Source of the DNA: Solibacteraceae bacterium
Lineage (GTDB): Bacteria > Acidobacteriota > Terriglobia > Bryobacterales > Bryobacteraceae
Length of the DNA stretch: 64,000 nt
NCBI GenBank assembly: GCA_026984795.1
Contig: JALSRK010000045.1
Span: 62,001-126,000 of the forward strand
Reading direction: 5' to 3'
The first letter of the stretch is position 1. Each line of letters begins with the position of its first letter. A program made the position numbers and the translations under genes. Under the pieces are notes generated by a model. That model saw only the letters and a list, made by a program, of their open reading frames with translations, had not been told where the DNA came from and did no database searches. This document shows positions 44,894 through 54,039 of this stretch, piece after piece.

Positions 44894-46366
44894 ATGGCGG
44901 AATTCACCCGGCGTGCGTTCTTCCAAGCGGCCGCCGGAGGAGCGGCCGCCGCAGCGGCCCAGTCCGAACGGCCATCCCGCCCGAACGTGCTGCTGCTGAT
45001 GTCGGACCAGCACCGCTGGGACGCCTTCGGCTTCACCGGTAACCAGGCCATCCGGACGCCCAACTTCGACCGCCTGGCGGCCGGCGGCACGCGCTTCACC
45101 GAATGCTGGGCGCAACACCCGGTCTGCATGCCCTCGCGGGCGTCGATCTTCACCGGGCGCTATCCGAGCGTCCACGGCGTGCGCACGAACGGCGTGCCGC
45201 TGCCGCGCAGCGAGACAACCCTTGCCCGGGTGTTCGCCGAAAACGGCTACCGCACCGGCGGGGCGGGGAAGTTTCACTTCATCCCCCACTATCCCTACGG
45301 CAGCCCGCTGCCGACGATGGACACCTATCCGGGGCCGTACTACGGCTTCCAGGAGTTCCACATCGGCGAGGACGGCCGCAGCGGCGAGCAGTGGGAATGG
45401 ATCGAGAAGAACTACCCGGAGTACCACCGCAAGCCGGACCACGAGATTCCCTTGCGGCTGCACAACACCTGGTGGGCGGCCTCGCACACCATCGACTTCA
45501 TCCGCCGCTGCGTCCGGCGCCGGGAGCCGTTCTTCGCCTTCTGCTCCTTCGTCGATCCCCACCACCCCTACGACCCGCCGCCGCCCTACCGCGACATGTA
45601 CCGGGAAGAGGACATGCCCCGGCCCATCGGGCGCGAGGGCGAGCACGAGGGAAAGCCGCCTTACGTCGCGCGGCTGGTGAAGAACTACCGGCGCTGGTGC
45701 GAGCGCGTGCTCTACCACCGCACCCAGTACTACGGCGAGGTGACCTTCATCGACGATTCCATCGGCCGCATCCTGAAAGCCCTCGATGACCTCGGCGTCC
45801 GCGATGACACCTTGATCGTCTACCTGCCGGACCACGGCGACCTGCTCGGCGACCACCACCTGTTCTTCAAGGGCCAGCAGCACTACCGCGAGTGCGCCAA
45901 TCTGACGATGCTGGTGAACTGGCCGGGCAAGGTAAAGGCCGGCAAGGTGGTCGATGGCTTCGTCCAAGAGATCGACGTCTTCCCCACGATCGCCGAGCTG
46001 GCGCGCCTGCCGCGGACGCCGGGCGTGCAAGGGCGGTCGCAGGCCGAGGTTCTCACCACCGATTCGACGAGCACCGGCTACGACTCGATCCTCATCGAGC
46101 ACGCCATTCATGGGGAAACCGCCCCGGGCGTCCCGCAGCCGGACGTGCCGGACTGCTACACCGTGCGGACCAAGGAATGGCGGATGACCTACTACCCGTC
46201 GCTCGGAACCGGCGAGCTCTACGATCTGGAGAAGGATCCCCAGGAGCTGTACAACCGCTGGGCGGATCCGAAGCTGGAGGCTGTCCGCCGGAAGATGAAG
46301 AACCTGCTGCTCGACCGCGTGCTGGCGGCCCGCGATCCACTGCCGGTGCGAATCAAACGCTACTAG
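44894..46366 (+). CDS. Tat-exported sulfatase
   Basis: 490 residues. The Tat signal is FTRRAFFQAAAGGAAAAAA. NVLLLMSDQHRWD supplies metal ligands and VCMPSRASIFTGRYP is the canonical formylglycine motif (Cys78 in CMPSR). LPDHGDLLGDHHLFFKG is the downstream active-site block. The start has no ribosome site; a TATGCT lies ten bases upstream. It converges with the KamA-family gene with a six-base gap. The substrate is unknown. Confidence 0.88.
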   Translation: MAEFTRRAFFQAAAGGAAAAAAQSERPSRPNVLLLMSDQHRWDAFGFTGNQAIRTPNFDRLAAGGTRFTECWAQHPVCMPSRASIFTGRYPSVHGVRTNGVPLPRSETTLARVFAENGYRTGGAGKFHFIPHYPYGSPLPTMDTYPGPYYGFQEFHIGEDGRSGEQWEWIEKNYPEYHRKPDHEIPLRLHNTWWAASHTIDFIRRCVRRREPFFAFCSFVDPHHPYDPPPPYRDMYREEDMPRPIGREGEHEGKPPYVARLVKNYRRWCERVLYHRTQYYGEVTFIDDSIGRILKALDDLGVRDDTLIVYLPDHGDLLGDHHLFFKGQQHYRECANLTMLVNWPGKVKAGKVVDGFVQEIDVFPTIAELARLPRTPGVQGRSQAEVLTTDSTSTGYDSILIEHAIHGETAPGVPQPDVPDCYTVRTKEWRMTYYPSLGTGELYDLEKDPQELYNRWADPKLEAVRRKMKNLLLDRVLAARDPLPVRIKRY

Positions 46367-46372
46367 TCCCCT

Positions 46373-48595
46373 TCAGCCGCCCACCGCCACCGGCTCCTCT
46401 TCCGGCGGGGCCAGAGCGAAGTTGGTAAGCTTCTTCGTCACCTGGAACTCGAAAGGCGGGTATTCGTAGATCGGGGCCCGCGGCTCGGTGACGCCGGCGG
46501 AATAGCCCCAGAGGTCCTTGTATTCTTGCAAGTCTTCGCCGATTTCATCCAGGTGCCGCAGGTACTCGGCGATAGACTTCGACTCGATGATGATCACCTT
46601 GCCCATCTGCTCGATGATAGGGCTATGGGCGCGGGTGCGGTCGTGGTCGAACTCGAGGATGCGGCGGCCGTAGCGGGTGATGCCGATGGTGCGGAAAGTC
46701 AGGCTCTTGCCGACGCCGGGCAGGTTCAAGACGCTGCGGTCGATCCCGAGGAACGGCAGCCGGGCGCGGGTCCGCAGCTCGGCGATGCGGTCGATGATGT
46801 GGGCCGGATCGTCGGCGAGGCGCCGCAACATCTCCTCGTATTCTGCGGGCACGTGGCCGTAGCGCTTTTCTTCGATCTGCTCCTGAACCGAGCGGGCGTT
46901 CGGCGCGAAGTTGTGCCAGTTCTCCATGTAACCTTTCACGGTGAAGGTGTAGTAAGGCAGGATGCCGATCTCGCCTAGTGCCTGGCGGAGCCGGGCGGCG
47001 TGGCCCCGGCGCGAGGCGGCGGTGGTGAGCACGAGCTGGTTGGTGACGATCCAGCCGGCATCGAGCAGCCGGGCCACGGCTTCGCGGGAGTCCGGCGTGA
47101 TCTCCATCGGCGACTCGAAGTGGGTCTGGACGACGAACTGGCGCACCCCTACCTCCCACGCCTTTTCCCTGAAGTCGCGCAGCACCTTGGCCAGCGACGG
47201 GGTGATCCGCTGGGGCAGATAGACGGGCAGGCGCGTGCCGAGGCGGACCCGCTGCAGCTCGGCGTACTTCTCGCCGTCCGGCCGCTTGCGGTTGGCCTCC
47301 CTCTTGCGCACGGCCATCTCGTAGACGGCGTCGAGGATCTGCTCGAGCTGGCTGTCGGTGGACATCAGGGCGTCGCCGCCGGTGATCAGGATGTCGCGCA
47401 ACTGGGAGTCGTTTTCGAAGTACTCCATCAGCCGGCGGAGCTTCTCGGGCCAGGTCTCGCGGGGCATCAGCCGGTCCAGATCGAAGTTCAGGTTGCCCCG
47501 CTGGAAGTCGTACATGCGTTGGCAGGAAGCGCACAGTCCCCCGCAGGCCCGGCCCACAGTGTCGGGAATGAGAATCGCCACGTCGGGGTAACGCCGGTGG
47601 ATGTTGGTTTCGGTGGGCAGCAGCCAGCCGGCGGCGTTGGGCTCGCCGGGACGGACCTGGTCTTCCTTTTCCCAGGCGACGATGTTGCCGAACTCCTCTA
47701 CCAGCTGCTCGCTGTAGAGCACGTAGTGGCGGATGGCAAGGTCCGCGCCGACGGCGAAGTAAGGAACGCGGACGTGCAGCAGCGAAAGGTAGTACGGGTT
47801 GACGAAGAAGGGGATCCCCTTGTCGCGGGCCCGGTAGAGGATCTTCATGGTGTCCGGGTCCAGCGAGTAGCCGAGCATCTCGTTGAGCAGATCCGGATTC
47901 CGTACGGCGAAGGTGAGGTGGAACTGGCTCTCCTGCCACCACTCGAGCGCCATGAGGTACTTCTCTTCGTCCGAGAGGCCCGGCGGGAAGCGGTAGCGGG
48001 AGCTGCGGATCTCGCCGTTGTCGATGCGCCGGATGATGATCTTCAGGATGCGGTCGCGGTTCTCCTCGCGCAGGCGGATGATGCGCGGGTCGAGGCCGGT
48101 GGGCCAGCGGTCCATCCATTCCTCGACCTGGGCGCGGGAAGGCAGGCTACGCTGCGACTTTCCGGTGAACTGGCGGAACAGCTCCAGCATGTCCTCGAAA
48201 AAGTAGGGCTTGGCCCCGCCGGTGCCGTAGGTGACCGCCAGCCAGATGAGGCGGATGGGATCCGAGACCGCCGGCGCGCCCCGCAGGTTCAGGTCGGGGA
48301 AGGTGCGGCCGGCGTTGTCGATGTAGTCGAGCAGGCGCACGGCGGCCAGGTCCCGCCATTCGAGGGCTTCGAAGTCCTCGCGGGTGGGGTGCTCGGCCTC
48401 GTAAAAGCGGCGGGCGGCGGGGCGGTGCTCGAGCTCCCGCAGCACCCAGTTCTTGACGCCCACCAGCGCTTCGGTCTCGTTGCGGGAGTTCCGCATGATC
48501 TCGTCGAGCGGCGGGTTCTCGCGCAGGAGCTTGTTCAGCAGGCGGTGGCTTTTGACGTTGATGGCGATCTTGTCGAGGACTTCGATCTCGGTCAT
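46373..48595 (-). CDS. KamA-family radical SAM protein (lysine 2,3-aminomutase-like), extended form
   Basis: 740 residues, far longer than lysine 2,3-aminomutases of about 400-470. The radical SAM cluster motif is CGGLCASC (Cys351, 355, 358), and ITGGDALM follows. NLPGVGK is at the place where family enzymes carry the PLP-binding lysine (PGGGGK). The first 330 residues have no motif I recognise, though YRFPPGLSDEEKYLMALEWW looks like a helical domain. Substrate unknown: an amino acid mutase or an epimerase-like role are both possible. Confidence 0.75.
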   Translation of the reverse strand: MTEIEVLDKIAINVKSHRLLNKLLRENPPLDEIMRNSRNETEALVGVKNWVLRELEHRPAARRFYEAEHPTREDFEALEWRDLAAVRLLDYIDNAGRTFPDLNLRGAPAVSDPIRLIWLAVTYGTGGAKPYFFEDMLELFRQFTGKSQRSLPSRAQVEEWMDRWPTGLDPRIIRLREENRDRILKIIIRRIDNGEIRSSRYRFPPGLSDEEKYLMALEWWQESQFHLTFAVRNPDLLNEMLGYSLDPDTMKILYRARDKGIPFFVNPYYLSLLHVRVPYFAVGADLAIRHYVLYSEQLVEEFGNIVAWEKEDQVRPGEPNAAGWLLPTETNIHRRYPDVAILIPDTVGRACGGLCASCQRMYDFQRGNLNFDLDRLMPRETWPEKLRRLMEYFENDSQLRDILITGGDALMSTDSQLEQILDAVYEMAVRKREANRKRPDGEKYAELQRVRLGTRLPVYLPQRITPSLAKVLRDFREKAWEVGVRQFVVQTHFESPMEITPDSREAVARLLDAGWIVTNQLVLTTAASRRGHAARLRQALGEIGILPYYTFTVKGYMENWHNFAPNARSVQEQIEEKRYGHVPAEYEEMLRRLADDPAHIIDRIAELRTRARLPFLGIDRSVLNLPGVGKSLTFRTIGITRYGRRILEFDHDRTRAHSPIIEQMGKVIIIESKSIAEYLRHLDEIGEDLQEYKDLWGYSAGVTEPRAPIYEYPPFEFQVTKKLTNFALAPPEEEPVAVGG

Positions 48596-48617
48596 GGCTG
48601 GCGTCCCCCTTGCCAGG

Positions 48618-48623
48618 ATTGTA
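48618..48623 (-). promoter_or_regulatory. Candidate -10 element of the KamA-family gene
   Basis: Read on the - strand the hexamer is TACAAT, 22 bases before the ATG, followed by an AAGGGGG ribosome site. No clear -35 is seen. Confidence 0.35.
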
Positions 48624-48980
48624 CCTTGCGGCCGGGCGGGGCATCACTGGGGCAGGTCCGCCCGGACGGCGATGCTCGATTTCGCGGCCGTTTTGCGCAT
48701 CTATTCTACAGAGGGGCCTGGCGGTGCATAGCGGCCGCGGGCGGGCCGCGGCGCCCGGGATACAGGAAGGCATTGAGCTTGGCTACGGCGGAATTGGAAA
48801 CCGGAAGCCGGGCCGCCCGCCTTTCCGGCGCCGGCCTGTGTCGTCTCGCGGGCGCTGAGCCGCTGTCCCTTGACGCCGGAGGAATGGGCGCCGTAGAGCG
48901 CTCGAGGAGGTCCAGAGGAGGCGCCGGGACGCCGCGACGGACGGCCGTCAAGGCGTCCAGGCTGCTCGCCGGGTCTGAGC

Positions 48981-49008
48981 TTGCGCCGGCCGGGGCCGAT
49001 AGTATTCT
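48981..49008 (+). promoter_or_regulatory. Candidate promoter of the unknown-protein gene
   Basis: TTGCGC (48981-48986) and TATTCT (49003-49008) with a 16-base spacer. The leader to the GTG at 49102 would be about 85 bases. Confidence 0.35.
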
Positions 49009-49101
49009 TTGGAGGAGGCTCCGTCGAGGGGGCCTGCGCGGCTGGGCTCCAAGGCCCGCTGCGCTGCTGGTTTTTTCAACACCGTCGTTCAGGAGGAAGC
49101 C

Positions 49102-49935
49102 GTGTCCAACCCGTACTGGAATGGTGTACAGAAAGCTCATCTGACGCAAGAACAGGTCACCGCCGCATGGGGGCGGCGGGGCACGCCGCACAGTCTCACG
49201 GCCATCGCCTTCGTCAACCGGGCGTTCGAGATCTATTACGACGCGATGCAGAAGATTCAGGAATGCCCCGACCAAGCCCAGGCCACCCTGATGTTCAAGG
49301 AGCTGAGAGACGCCGCCACGGAGGGATGGGGCTTCGGCATCAGCGACCTTGAAGAGGCCTTCGAGCACCTCCACGCCAATCGGGGGCGTTGGACCGATGG
49401 TGAGACGAAGAATTACTACGGCGGCCCGAACAAGGTCTTCCATCGGGCGATCGTCACGGCGCCGGTTTCCATCGTCAACTTCATGAACGCGGTGGACAGC
49501 CGGATGAGCCGGTTGCGGACGATAGTCCAGAATTTCGATCACCAGACCCGCGAGCTGGCCCGAGCCCAGCAGGCCGGGGACTGGGACCGGGTCGGGAAGA
49601 TTCTCGGCGAAATCAAGAAATGGGGCGAGAAGGCCAAGCCCTTTCTCTGGTTCGCTCCGCGGGCGGAGGCCCGAGTGGGAATGGCCACCAGCTTCGCCGG
49701 TGTGCTCTCGCAGATCCACACCGGCCTCACGATCTACACACGCTCCCGGCAGGCGGGCTTCAGCGAAGGAATGTCAACCGCCATTGCCGCCTTGCGCACC
49801 GCTGTCGGCTGGGTGCCGGTGCTCGGTTCCTTCTACGGCAAGGCTGTCGAGCTGATCCCGGGGCTCACGACCTGGTACCGCGGGTTGATCGAGAACCGCA
49901 TCCGGCAGATCGAACGGGCCTCCCGGGGCTACTGA
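49102..49935 (+). CDS. Protein of unknown function
   Basis: I do not recognise this 277-residue protein. It begins MSNPYWNGVQKAHLT, has a helical N-terminal half (IAFVNRAFEIYYDAMQKIQE, a possible alpha-helical bundle), a charged helix (QQAGDWDRVGKILGEIKKWG) and a C-terminal half with alternating hydrophobic stretches (TAIAALRTAVGWVPVLGSFY, GKAVELIPGLTTWYRGL) that could insert into or lie on a membrane. It has no signal peptide. The GTG start is fixed by AGGAGG five bases upstream; a TTG at 49009 would add 31 residues that lack a ribosome site. Neighbours give no clue. Confidence 0.7.
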   Translation: MSNPYWNGVQKAHLTQEQVTAAWGRRGTPHSLTAIAFVNRAFEIYYDAMQKIQECPDQAQATLMFKELRDAATEGWGFGISDLEEAFEHLHANRGRWTDGETKNYYGGPNKVFHRAIVTAPVSIVNFMNAVDSRMSRLRTIVQNFDHQTRELARAQQAGDWDRVGKILGEIKKWGEKAKPFLWFAPRAEARVGMATSFAGVLSQIHTGLTIYTRSRQAGFSEGMSTAIAALRTAVGWVPVLGSFYGKAVELIPGLTTWYRGLIENRIRQIERASRGY

Positions 49936-50077
49936 GTCCGGTTGCGTGGCGGCGCGGTATCTGCCCCGGGCCCGGTTCTGTTCCCGGCCACGCCCGAAGC
50001 TCGCTGACGATTTCCGCCGCCCTGGCGGGTCTCGTTTCCAAGCAGCCCTGTCAGAATAGAGAAGGGCCGTTTCGACC

Positions 50078-51397
50078 GTGGGAGGAGCCGAACAGCATAC
50101 CGTCGTCCTGCTGGTGAAGATCGCCGTGGCGGCTTCCCTCGCCAGCATCATGGTCCGCTTCGCCGCCTTCCAGCGGATGCTGATGCGCGAGCAGCGCACC
50201 CTGGGCCAGCGGCTGCGCCTGGCGCTCGGATTCTCGGCCGTCTTCGCCGCCGGCGTCGGCACCCGCGTGTTGACCAAATCTTATCTAGCCGTGGATCTGG
50301 GGCTCGAGGGCAGTTTGCTGGCCGGCGTCGTCGGTGGTTATTTCACCGGACTGGTGTCCGGCGTGCTGATCTCCCTGCCGGCGATGTTCAACGGCGAGTG
50401 GCTCACCATGGTCCTCTTCGCCGGTGTGGGTGTGCTGGGCGGCTTGCTCCGGGACCTCGCCCCCGAGCCGGAAGAGGTCTGGAAGTTTTCTCCGCTGCTC
50501 GATCTGAGCCTCGTACGGCTGGTCCGAAAGTGGAGCGACCACCGGCGCACGGCCTTCCACTCCTTCTTTCTGCTGGCGATCCTGTTCGCCGAGTTCCTGC
50601 GGTTCAGCCTCGCCAGGATCTTCGGTCCGCAGTACCTGTTCGGGCTTCATCCCGGTTGGCCGCATCCCCACCCGGCAAGTGTCATCGGCGTCTACGTGAC
50701 GACGGTCTTCTGCGTGACGATCCCGCTGAAGATTTGGAACAACACCCGGACCGAGCAGAAACTCGAGGTCCAGCAGCGCCTGCTGAGCGAGGCCCGTTTG
50801 CAGGCCCTTACCAGCCAGATCAATCCGCACTTCCTCTTCAACACGTTGAATACGGTCTCTTCGCTGATCCGCATCAACCCGGAGAAGGCCCGGGCCGTCG
50901 TGCAGAAGCTTTCGAGCATCCTGAGGCGGCTGCTCCGCAAGCATGATGCCTTCAGCCCGCTGCGCGAAGAGCTCGACTTCATAGATGACTACCTGTCCAT
51001 TGAAATGGTACGCTTCGGAGATAGCTTGAAATTCGTCAAGGAGGTGGATCCGCAGACGCTGGACTGCCTGGTGCCGAGCATGTTGCTGCAGCCTCTGGTG
51101 GAGAACAGCCTTCGTCACGGGCTGGCGGGCAAGGTGGGCGGCGGGACGATCCGCATCCGCAGCGAGCTCAAGGACGGGCGCCTGCGGCTGGCGGTGGAGG
51201 ACGACGGCGTCGGCATTCCGGAATCCGCCATGGCTAAACTGTTCGAACAGGGCATCGGCATCAGCAACGTGAACGAGAGGCTGAAGGTGGTGTTCGGCAA
51301 CGATTACCGTATGTGGATCGACAGCCAGCCTGGAGAAGGGACGCGCACCGAGATTGAGATCCCCGACCTGCATCCCGGCCCCGGAGCTCCCGCCTGA
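50078..51397 (+). CDS. LytS/YehU-type sensor histidine kinase
   Basis: 439 residues. The N-terminal half has about six membrane segments of the 5TMR-LYT type (GSLLAGVVGGYFTGLVSGVL). The kinase half has the phosphoacceptor block QINPHFLFNTLN and a GHKL ATPase with LLQPLVENSLRHG and DDGVGIP. Such kinases normally pair with a LytTR response regulator, but none is adjacent: the next gene is a methyltransferase. GTG start. Confidence 0.85.
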   Translation: MGGAEQHTVVLLVKIAVAASLASIMVRFAAFQRMLMREQRTLGQRLRLALGFSAVFAAGVGTRVLTKSYLAVDLGLEGSLLAGVVGGYFTGLVSGVLISLPAMFNGEWLTMVLFAGVGVLGGLLRDLAPEPEEVWKFSPLLDLSLVRLVRKWSDHRRTAFHSFFLLAILFAEFLRFSLARIFGPQYLFGLHPGWPHPHPASVIGVYVTTVFCVTIPLKIWNNTRTEQKLEVQQRLLSEARLQALTSQINPHFLFNTLNTVSSLIRINPEKARAVVQKLSSILRRLLRKHDAFSPLREELDFIDDYLSIEMVRFGDSLKFVKEVDPQTLDCLVPSMLLQPLVENSLRHGLAGKVGGGTIRIRSELKDGRLRLAVEDDGVGIPESAMAKLFEQGIGISNVNERLKVVFGNDYRMWIDSQPGEGTRTEIEIPDLHPGPGAPA

Positions 51398-51424
51398 TGT
51401 TCCCTGATCACCGAGGAGAATCTG

Positions 51425-52111
51425 TTGAGCGACTTCGAACTGACACTGCTCGATTACCGCGCCGAGCGGTTTCCCAGAACGATTGCCCATCGCACAAGGA
51501 AAGTCTACGACCGGCTGGCGGCCGTCTATCCGGTTTCCACGCTGCTCTTCCACTCGCGCGCCCACCGCGCAGCGCTGCGTGATTCCGGCGTCCAGGACGG
51601 TATGCGGGTGCTCGAAGCGGCCACCGGGTCGGGCGAAATGTTCCGCCGCCTCGTCAAAGCCAACCGGAACGGCCTGACGGTTGGCTTCGATCTCTCCCCG
51701 CGCATGGCGGCCAGGACATTCAACCGCGTCCGGCGCAAACACCCCGGGGCGAAGACCTCGTGCCAGGCGGTGGACGCGCGGCAGATGCCTTTCGCCGACG
51801 CCAGCTTTGACACGGTGTTCTGTTGCTACCTGTTGGAGCTGCTGGCCCTCGACGACATCGCCTCGGCGGTGAACGAGTTCTACCGGGTTCTGCGGCCCGG
51901 AGGTTCACTCGCCCTGATCCTCATCGGGCAGAACTCGGGCATCTTCAACCGCATCTACCGCGTGCTCGGCGGCCTTGTGCCCGCCTTCTGGGGACGGCAG
52001 GTCGAAGAACGCGTCCCGGCGCTGCTCGAAGCCCGGGGCTTTGCGATCGCCAGTGACCGCACCGTGCGCCAGAACTTCTACCCTTCGCGAGTGCTTGTAG
52101 CGCGCCGCTGA
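51425..52111 (+). CDS. Class I SAM-dependent methyltransferase
   Basis: 228 residues. Motif I is VLEAATGSGEMFRRL, motif II region VGFDLSPRMA, then DARQMPFADASFDTVFCCYLLELL and FYRVLRPGGSLALI, an arrangement seen in UbiE-type and lipid or small-molecule methyltransferases. The TTG start has GAGGAG seven bases upstream. It lies 27 bases after the LytS-type kinase and may be cotranscribed. The substrate is unknown. Confidence 0.8.
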   Translation: MSDFELTLLDYRAERFPRTIAHRTRKVYDRLAAVYPVSTLLFHSRAHRAALRDSGVQDGMRVLEAATGSGEMFRRLVKANRNGLTVGFDLSPRMAARTFNRVRRKHPGAKTSCQAVDARQMPFADASFDTVFCCYLLELLALDDIASAVNEFYRVLRPGGSLALILIGQNSGIFNRIYRVLGGLVPAFWGRQVEERVPALLEARGFAIASDRTVRQNFYPSRVLVARR

Positions 52112-52186
52112 GGGCGCCGGCGGCTCTAGTCGCCTCCACCCGCCGGATCTCCGATCGCGGCGCCGTGCCCCCGAGGCGGATGGTTG

Positions 52187-52192
52187 TACAAT
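52187..52192 (+). promoter_or_regulatory. Candidate -10 element of the Gfo/Idh/MocA gene
   Basis: TACAAT, 36 bases before the ATG at 52229, with a GGAAAGG ribosome site in between. No -35 was recognised. Confidence 0.35.
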
Positions 52193-52228
52193 ACCCGGCG
52201 GCGCATCTCGCCGGAAAGGCAACTTCCC

Positions 52229-53386
52229 ATGACTACGAACCGCCGGAGATTCCTCGCTGCCGCCGCCGCCCCGCTGTTTGTTCCCCGCTCGGCCTTTGGA
52301 TCGAACGACAGGATTCAGTACGGCGTAATCGCCACCGGCGCGCGCGGCCGCTACTTGAACCGCAAGTTCCAGAATCTCGGAGCGAAGTGCGTCGCCCTGT
52401 GCGATGTTTACGAGCCGCATCTCGAACTGGCGGGGGGTGATTCTCCCGAAGCCCGCACTTTCCTTGACTACCACGAGTTACTGGCGATGCCCGGCATCGA
52501 CGCCGTCGTCCTCGCCGGTCCGGACCACCAGCACTGGCCGATGCTGAAGGCGGCTTTGGACGCCGGCAAGGATGCGTATTCGGAGAAGCCGCTGTCGTGG
52601 TCACTGGCCCAGAGCCGGGAGATGATCGCCGGAGTGCGGGCGACGGACCGGATTGTTCAGATCGGCATGCAGCGACGGAGCGCTCCGGCCGTCCACCAGG
52701 CGCTGCGCGTCGTCCGGGACGGCATGCTGGGCCGCGTCACCCAGGTGAAGGCGAAATGGAACTGGAACGTCTCACGCCCGCTCGACAACTCCCCGTTGCC
52801 CGGCAAGCTCGATTGGGAGCGCTTCCTCGGGCCGGCGCCCAGGCGGCCGCTGGAGCCGATGCGCTTCCGCAAATGGAGAGTGTTCCGCGACTACGCCGGC
52901 GGCAACATGACGGACCAGGGCGCCCACTTGATGGACGTCGTGCAGTGGTTCCTGGAATCCGGGCCGCCGCAGTCGGCCGTCGCCCAGGGCTTCGTGGCGA
53001 AGATGACGGGCGCCGAACACCCCGACGTCTTCACCGCCGTCTTCGACTACGGCGATTTCCTCGCCACCTGGTCGCTGAACTACTGCAACGACTTCCACGA
53101 CTCCTGGTCGATCACCTTCATGGGCGACGAGGCCACGATGGTGCTCGACAAAGACGGCTTCACCGTCTGGGCCGAGCCTTGGAAGAGCAACCGCGAACCC
53201 GTCATGTACGTCCGGGCGAAGCTGCCCGTCGAGCCCCACATCGAGAACTTTCTCGAGTGCGTTCGGACGCGCCGGGAGCCGAACTGTCCGGTCGAAGTCG
53301 CCGCCGAGGCTGTCAGCGCGCCTCACCTGGCCAATCTGGCCCTCTTCGAAGGGCGCAAGGTGACGATGAAGGCGGCCGGCGGTTAG
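52229..53386 (+). CDS. Tat-exported Gfo/Idh/MocA-family oxidoreductase
   Basis: 385 residues. The Tat signal is TNRRRFLAAAAAP. A Rossmann domain starts IQYGVIATGARGRYL, with the conserved EKP in AYSEKPLSWS (the catalytic-type Lys of the family) and HWPMLKAALDAGKD. A C-terminal domain with GGNMTDQGAHLMDVVQWF follows. Exported members bind NAD before translocation and act on glycosides or sugar derivatives in the periplasm. ATG 52229 is chosen for its ribosome site; an upstream in-frame ATG at 52184 overlaps the promoter region. Confidence 0.85.
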   Translation: MTTNRRRFLAAAAAPLFVPRSAFGSNDRIQYGVIATGARGRYLNRKFQNLGAKCVALCDVYEPHLELAGGDSPEARTFLDYHELLAMPGIDAVVLAGPDHQHWPMLKAALDAGKDAYSEKPLSWSLAQSREMIAGVRATDRIVQIGMQRRSAPAVHQALRVVRDGMLGRVTQVKAKWNWNVSRPLDNSPLPGKLDWERFLGPAPRRPLEPMRFRKWRVFRDYAGGNMTDQGAHLMDVVQWFLESGPPQSAVAQGFVAKMTGAEHPDVFTAVFDYGDFLATWSLNYCNDFHDSWSITFMGDEATMVLDKDGFTVWAEPWKSNREPVMYVRAKLPVEPHIENFLECVRTRREPNCPVEVAAEAVSAPHLANLALFEGRKVTMKAAGG

Positions 53387-53405
53387 GCGGGGGAAAGGGC
53401 GCCGG

Positions 53406-53729
53406 TCACTCGCCGGAGGCCGGCGTATCCGGCTGGATCGCCTGGTCGAGCAGCACGGAGAAGTCGCGGCTCTTCTTTTCGATCCGCTCCTGCAGGCCTC
53501 GCAGGTCCTCTTCGAGGGCGCGGAGCCGGTCCGCCAGATGCAAACAGGCCAGTACGGCCACCCGCGAGGTGTCCAGATTCCCTGCGCGCCGGGCGATGGA
53601 GGTCATCAGCTCGTCCACGGTGGCCGCCAGCTCTTCGGTCTCCCGCTCGTCTCCGGCGGTACGCAGCGTGTACACCTGGTTGAAGATGGTGACACGAACC
53701 TGTTTCTTCGGGCTGTCAGCCGGATCCAT
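53406..53729 (-). CDS. zapA: Cell division protein ZapA
   Basis: FtsZ-bundling protein, 107 residues. The globular head QVRVTIFNQVYTLRTAGDE is followed by a helical stretch (ATVDELMTSIARRAGNLDTSRVAVLACLHLADRL) and a coiled-coil tail. It is the last gene after rplT and the coiled-coil gene, a common order, and converges with the Gfo/Idh/MocA gene. Confidence 0.85.
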   Translation of the reverse strand: MDPADSPKKQVRVTIFNQVYTLRTAGDERETEELAATVDELMTSIARRAGNLDTSRVAVLACLHLADRLRALEEDLRGLQERIEKKSRDFSVLLDQAIQPDTPASGE

Positions 53730-53778
53730 GGCGGCTCCCCAGCCGGACGGCGCGCGGCACAGCTGAGCTTCGCGCCCG

Positions 53779-54039
53779 CTAGCTCAACACATCCAGGTGC
53801 CCGAGCAGTTTCTCGATGCGCGCCCGCACCTGTTGGCGCTCCTCGCGCAGCGACTCGACCTCCCGGGCCAGCTCGGCCAGCTTCGCTCGAGCCTCTTCAG
53901 CGGCCCGGACGGCCTCTTCCTTGTCCCGCACGGCCGCGTCACGCTCCTCGCGCAGGCGGGGTATCAGTTCGGCCGCCTTCCGGATGCGTTGTTCCAGATT
54001 GGCGAGTGGATCGTCCCCGGCGCCGTCCAGCAGTTCCAT
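53779..54039 (-). CDS. Coiled-coil protein, ZapB-like
   Basis: 86 residues, almost wholly heptad-repeat coiled coil rich in Glu, Arg, Lys and Ala (LEQRIRKAAELIPRLREERD and on). Size, composition and adjacency to zapA suggest a ZapB-type septal coiled coil, but such sequences are hard to assign. The start overlaps the rplT stop by one base (TGATG). Confidence 0.6.
   Translation of the reverse strand: MELLDGAGDDPLANLEQRIRKAAELIPRLREERDAAVRDKEEAVRAAEEARAKLAELAREVESLREERQQVRARIEKLLGHLDVLS

Larger units (their letters stand above)
48596..49101. other. 506-base gap without a supported gene
   Basis: Divergent region between the KamA-family gene and the unknown protein. Besides the two promoter candidates listed separately, a TTTCGC-16-TATTCT pair at 48680-48707 could start a + strand transcript. 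A weak stem (49030-49035 with 49052-49057) lies 13 bases before a run of six T at 49071-49076. I see no conserved protein. Confidence 0.5.

Noticed and set aside
49030-49076. Rho-independent terminator before the run of six T
   Set aside because: The only stem is 6 bp with a 16-base loop and ends 13 bases before the T-run.
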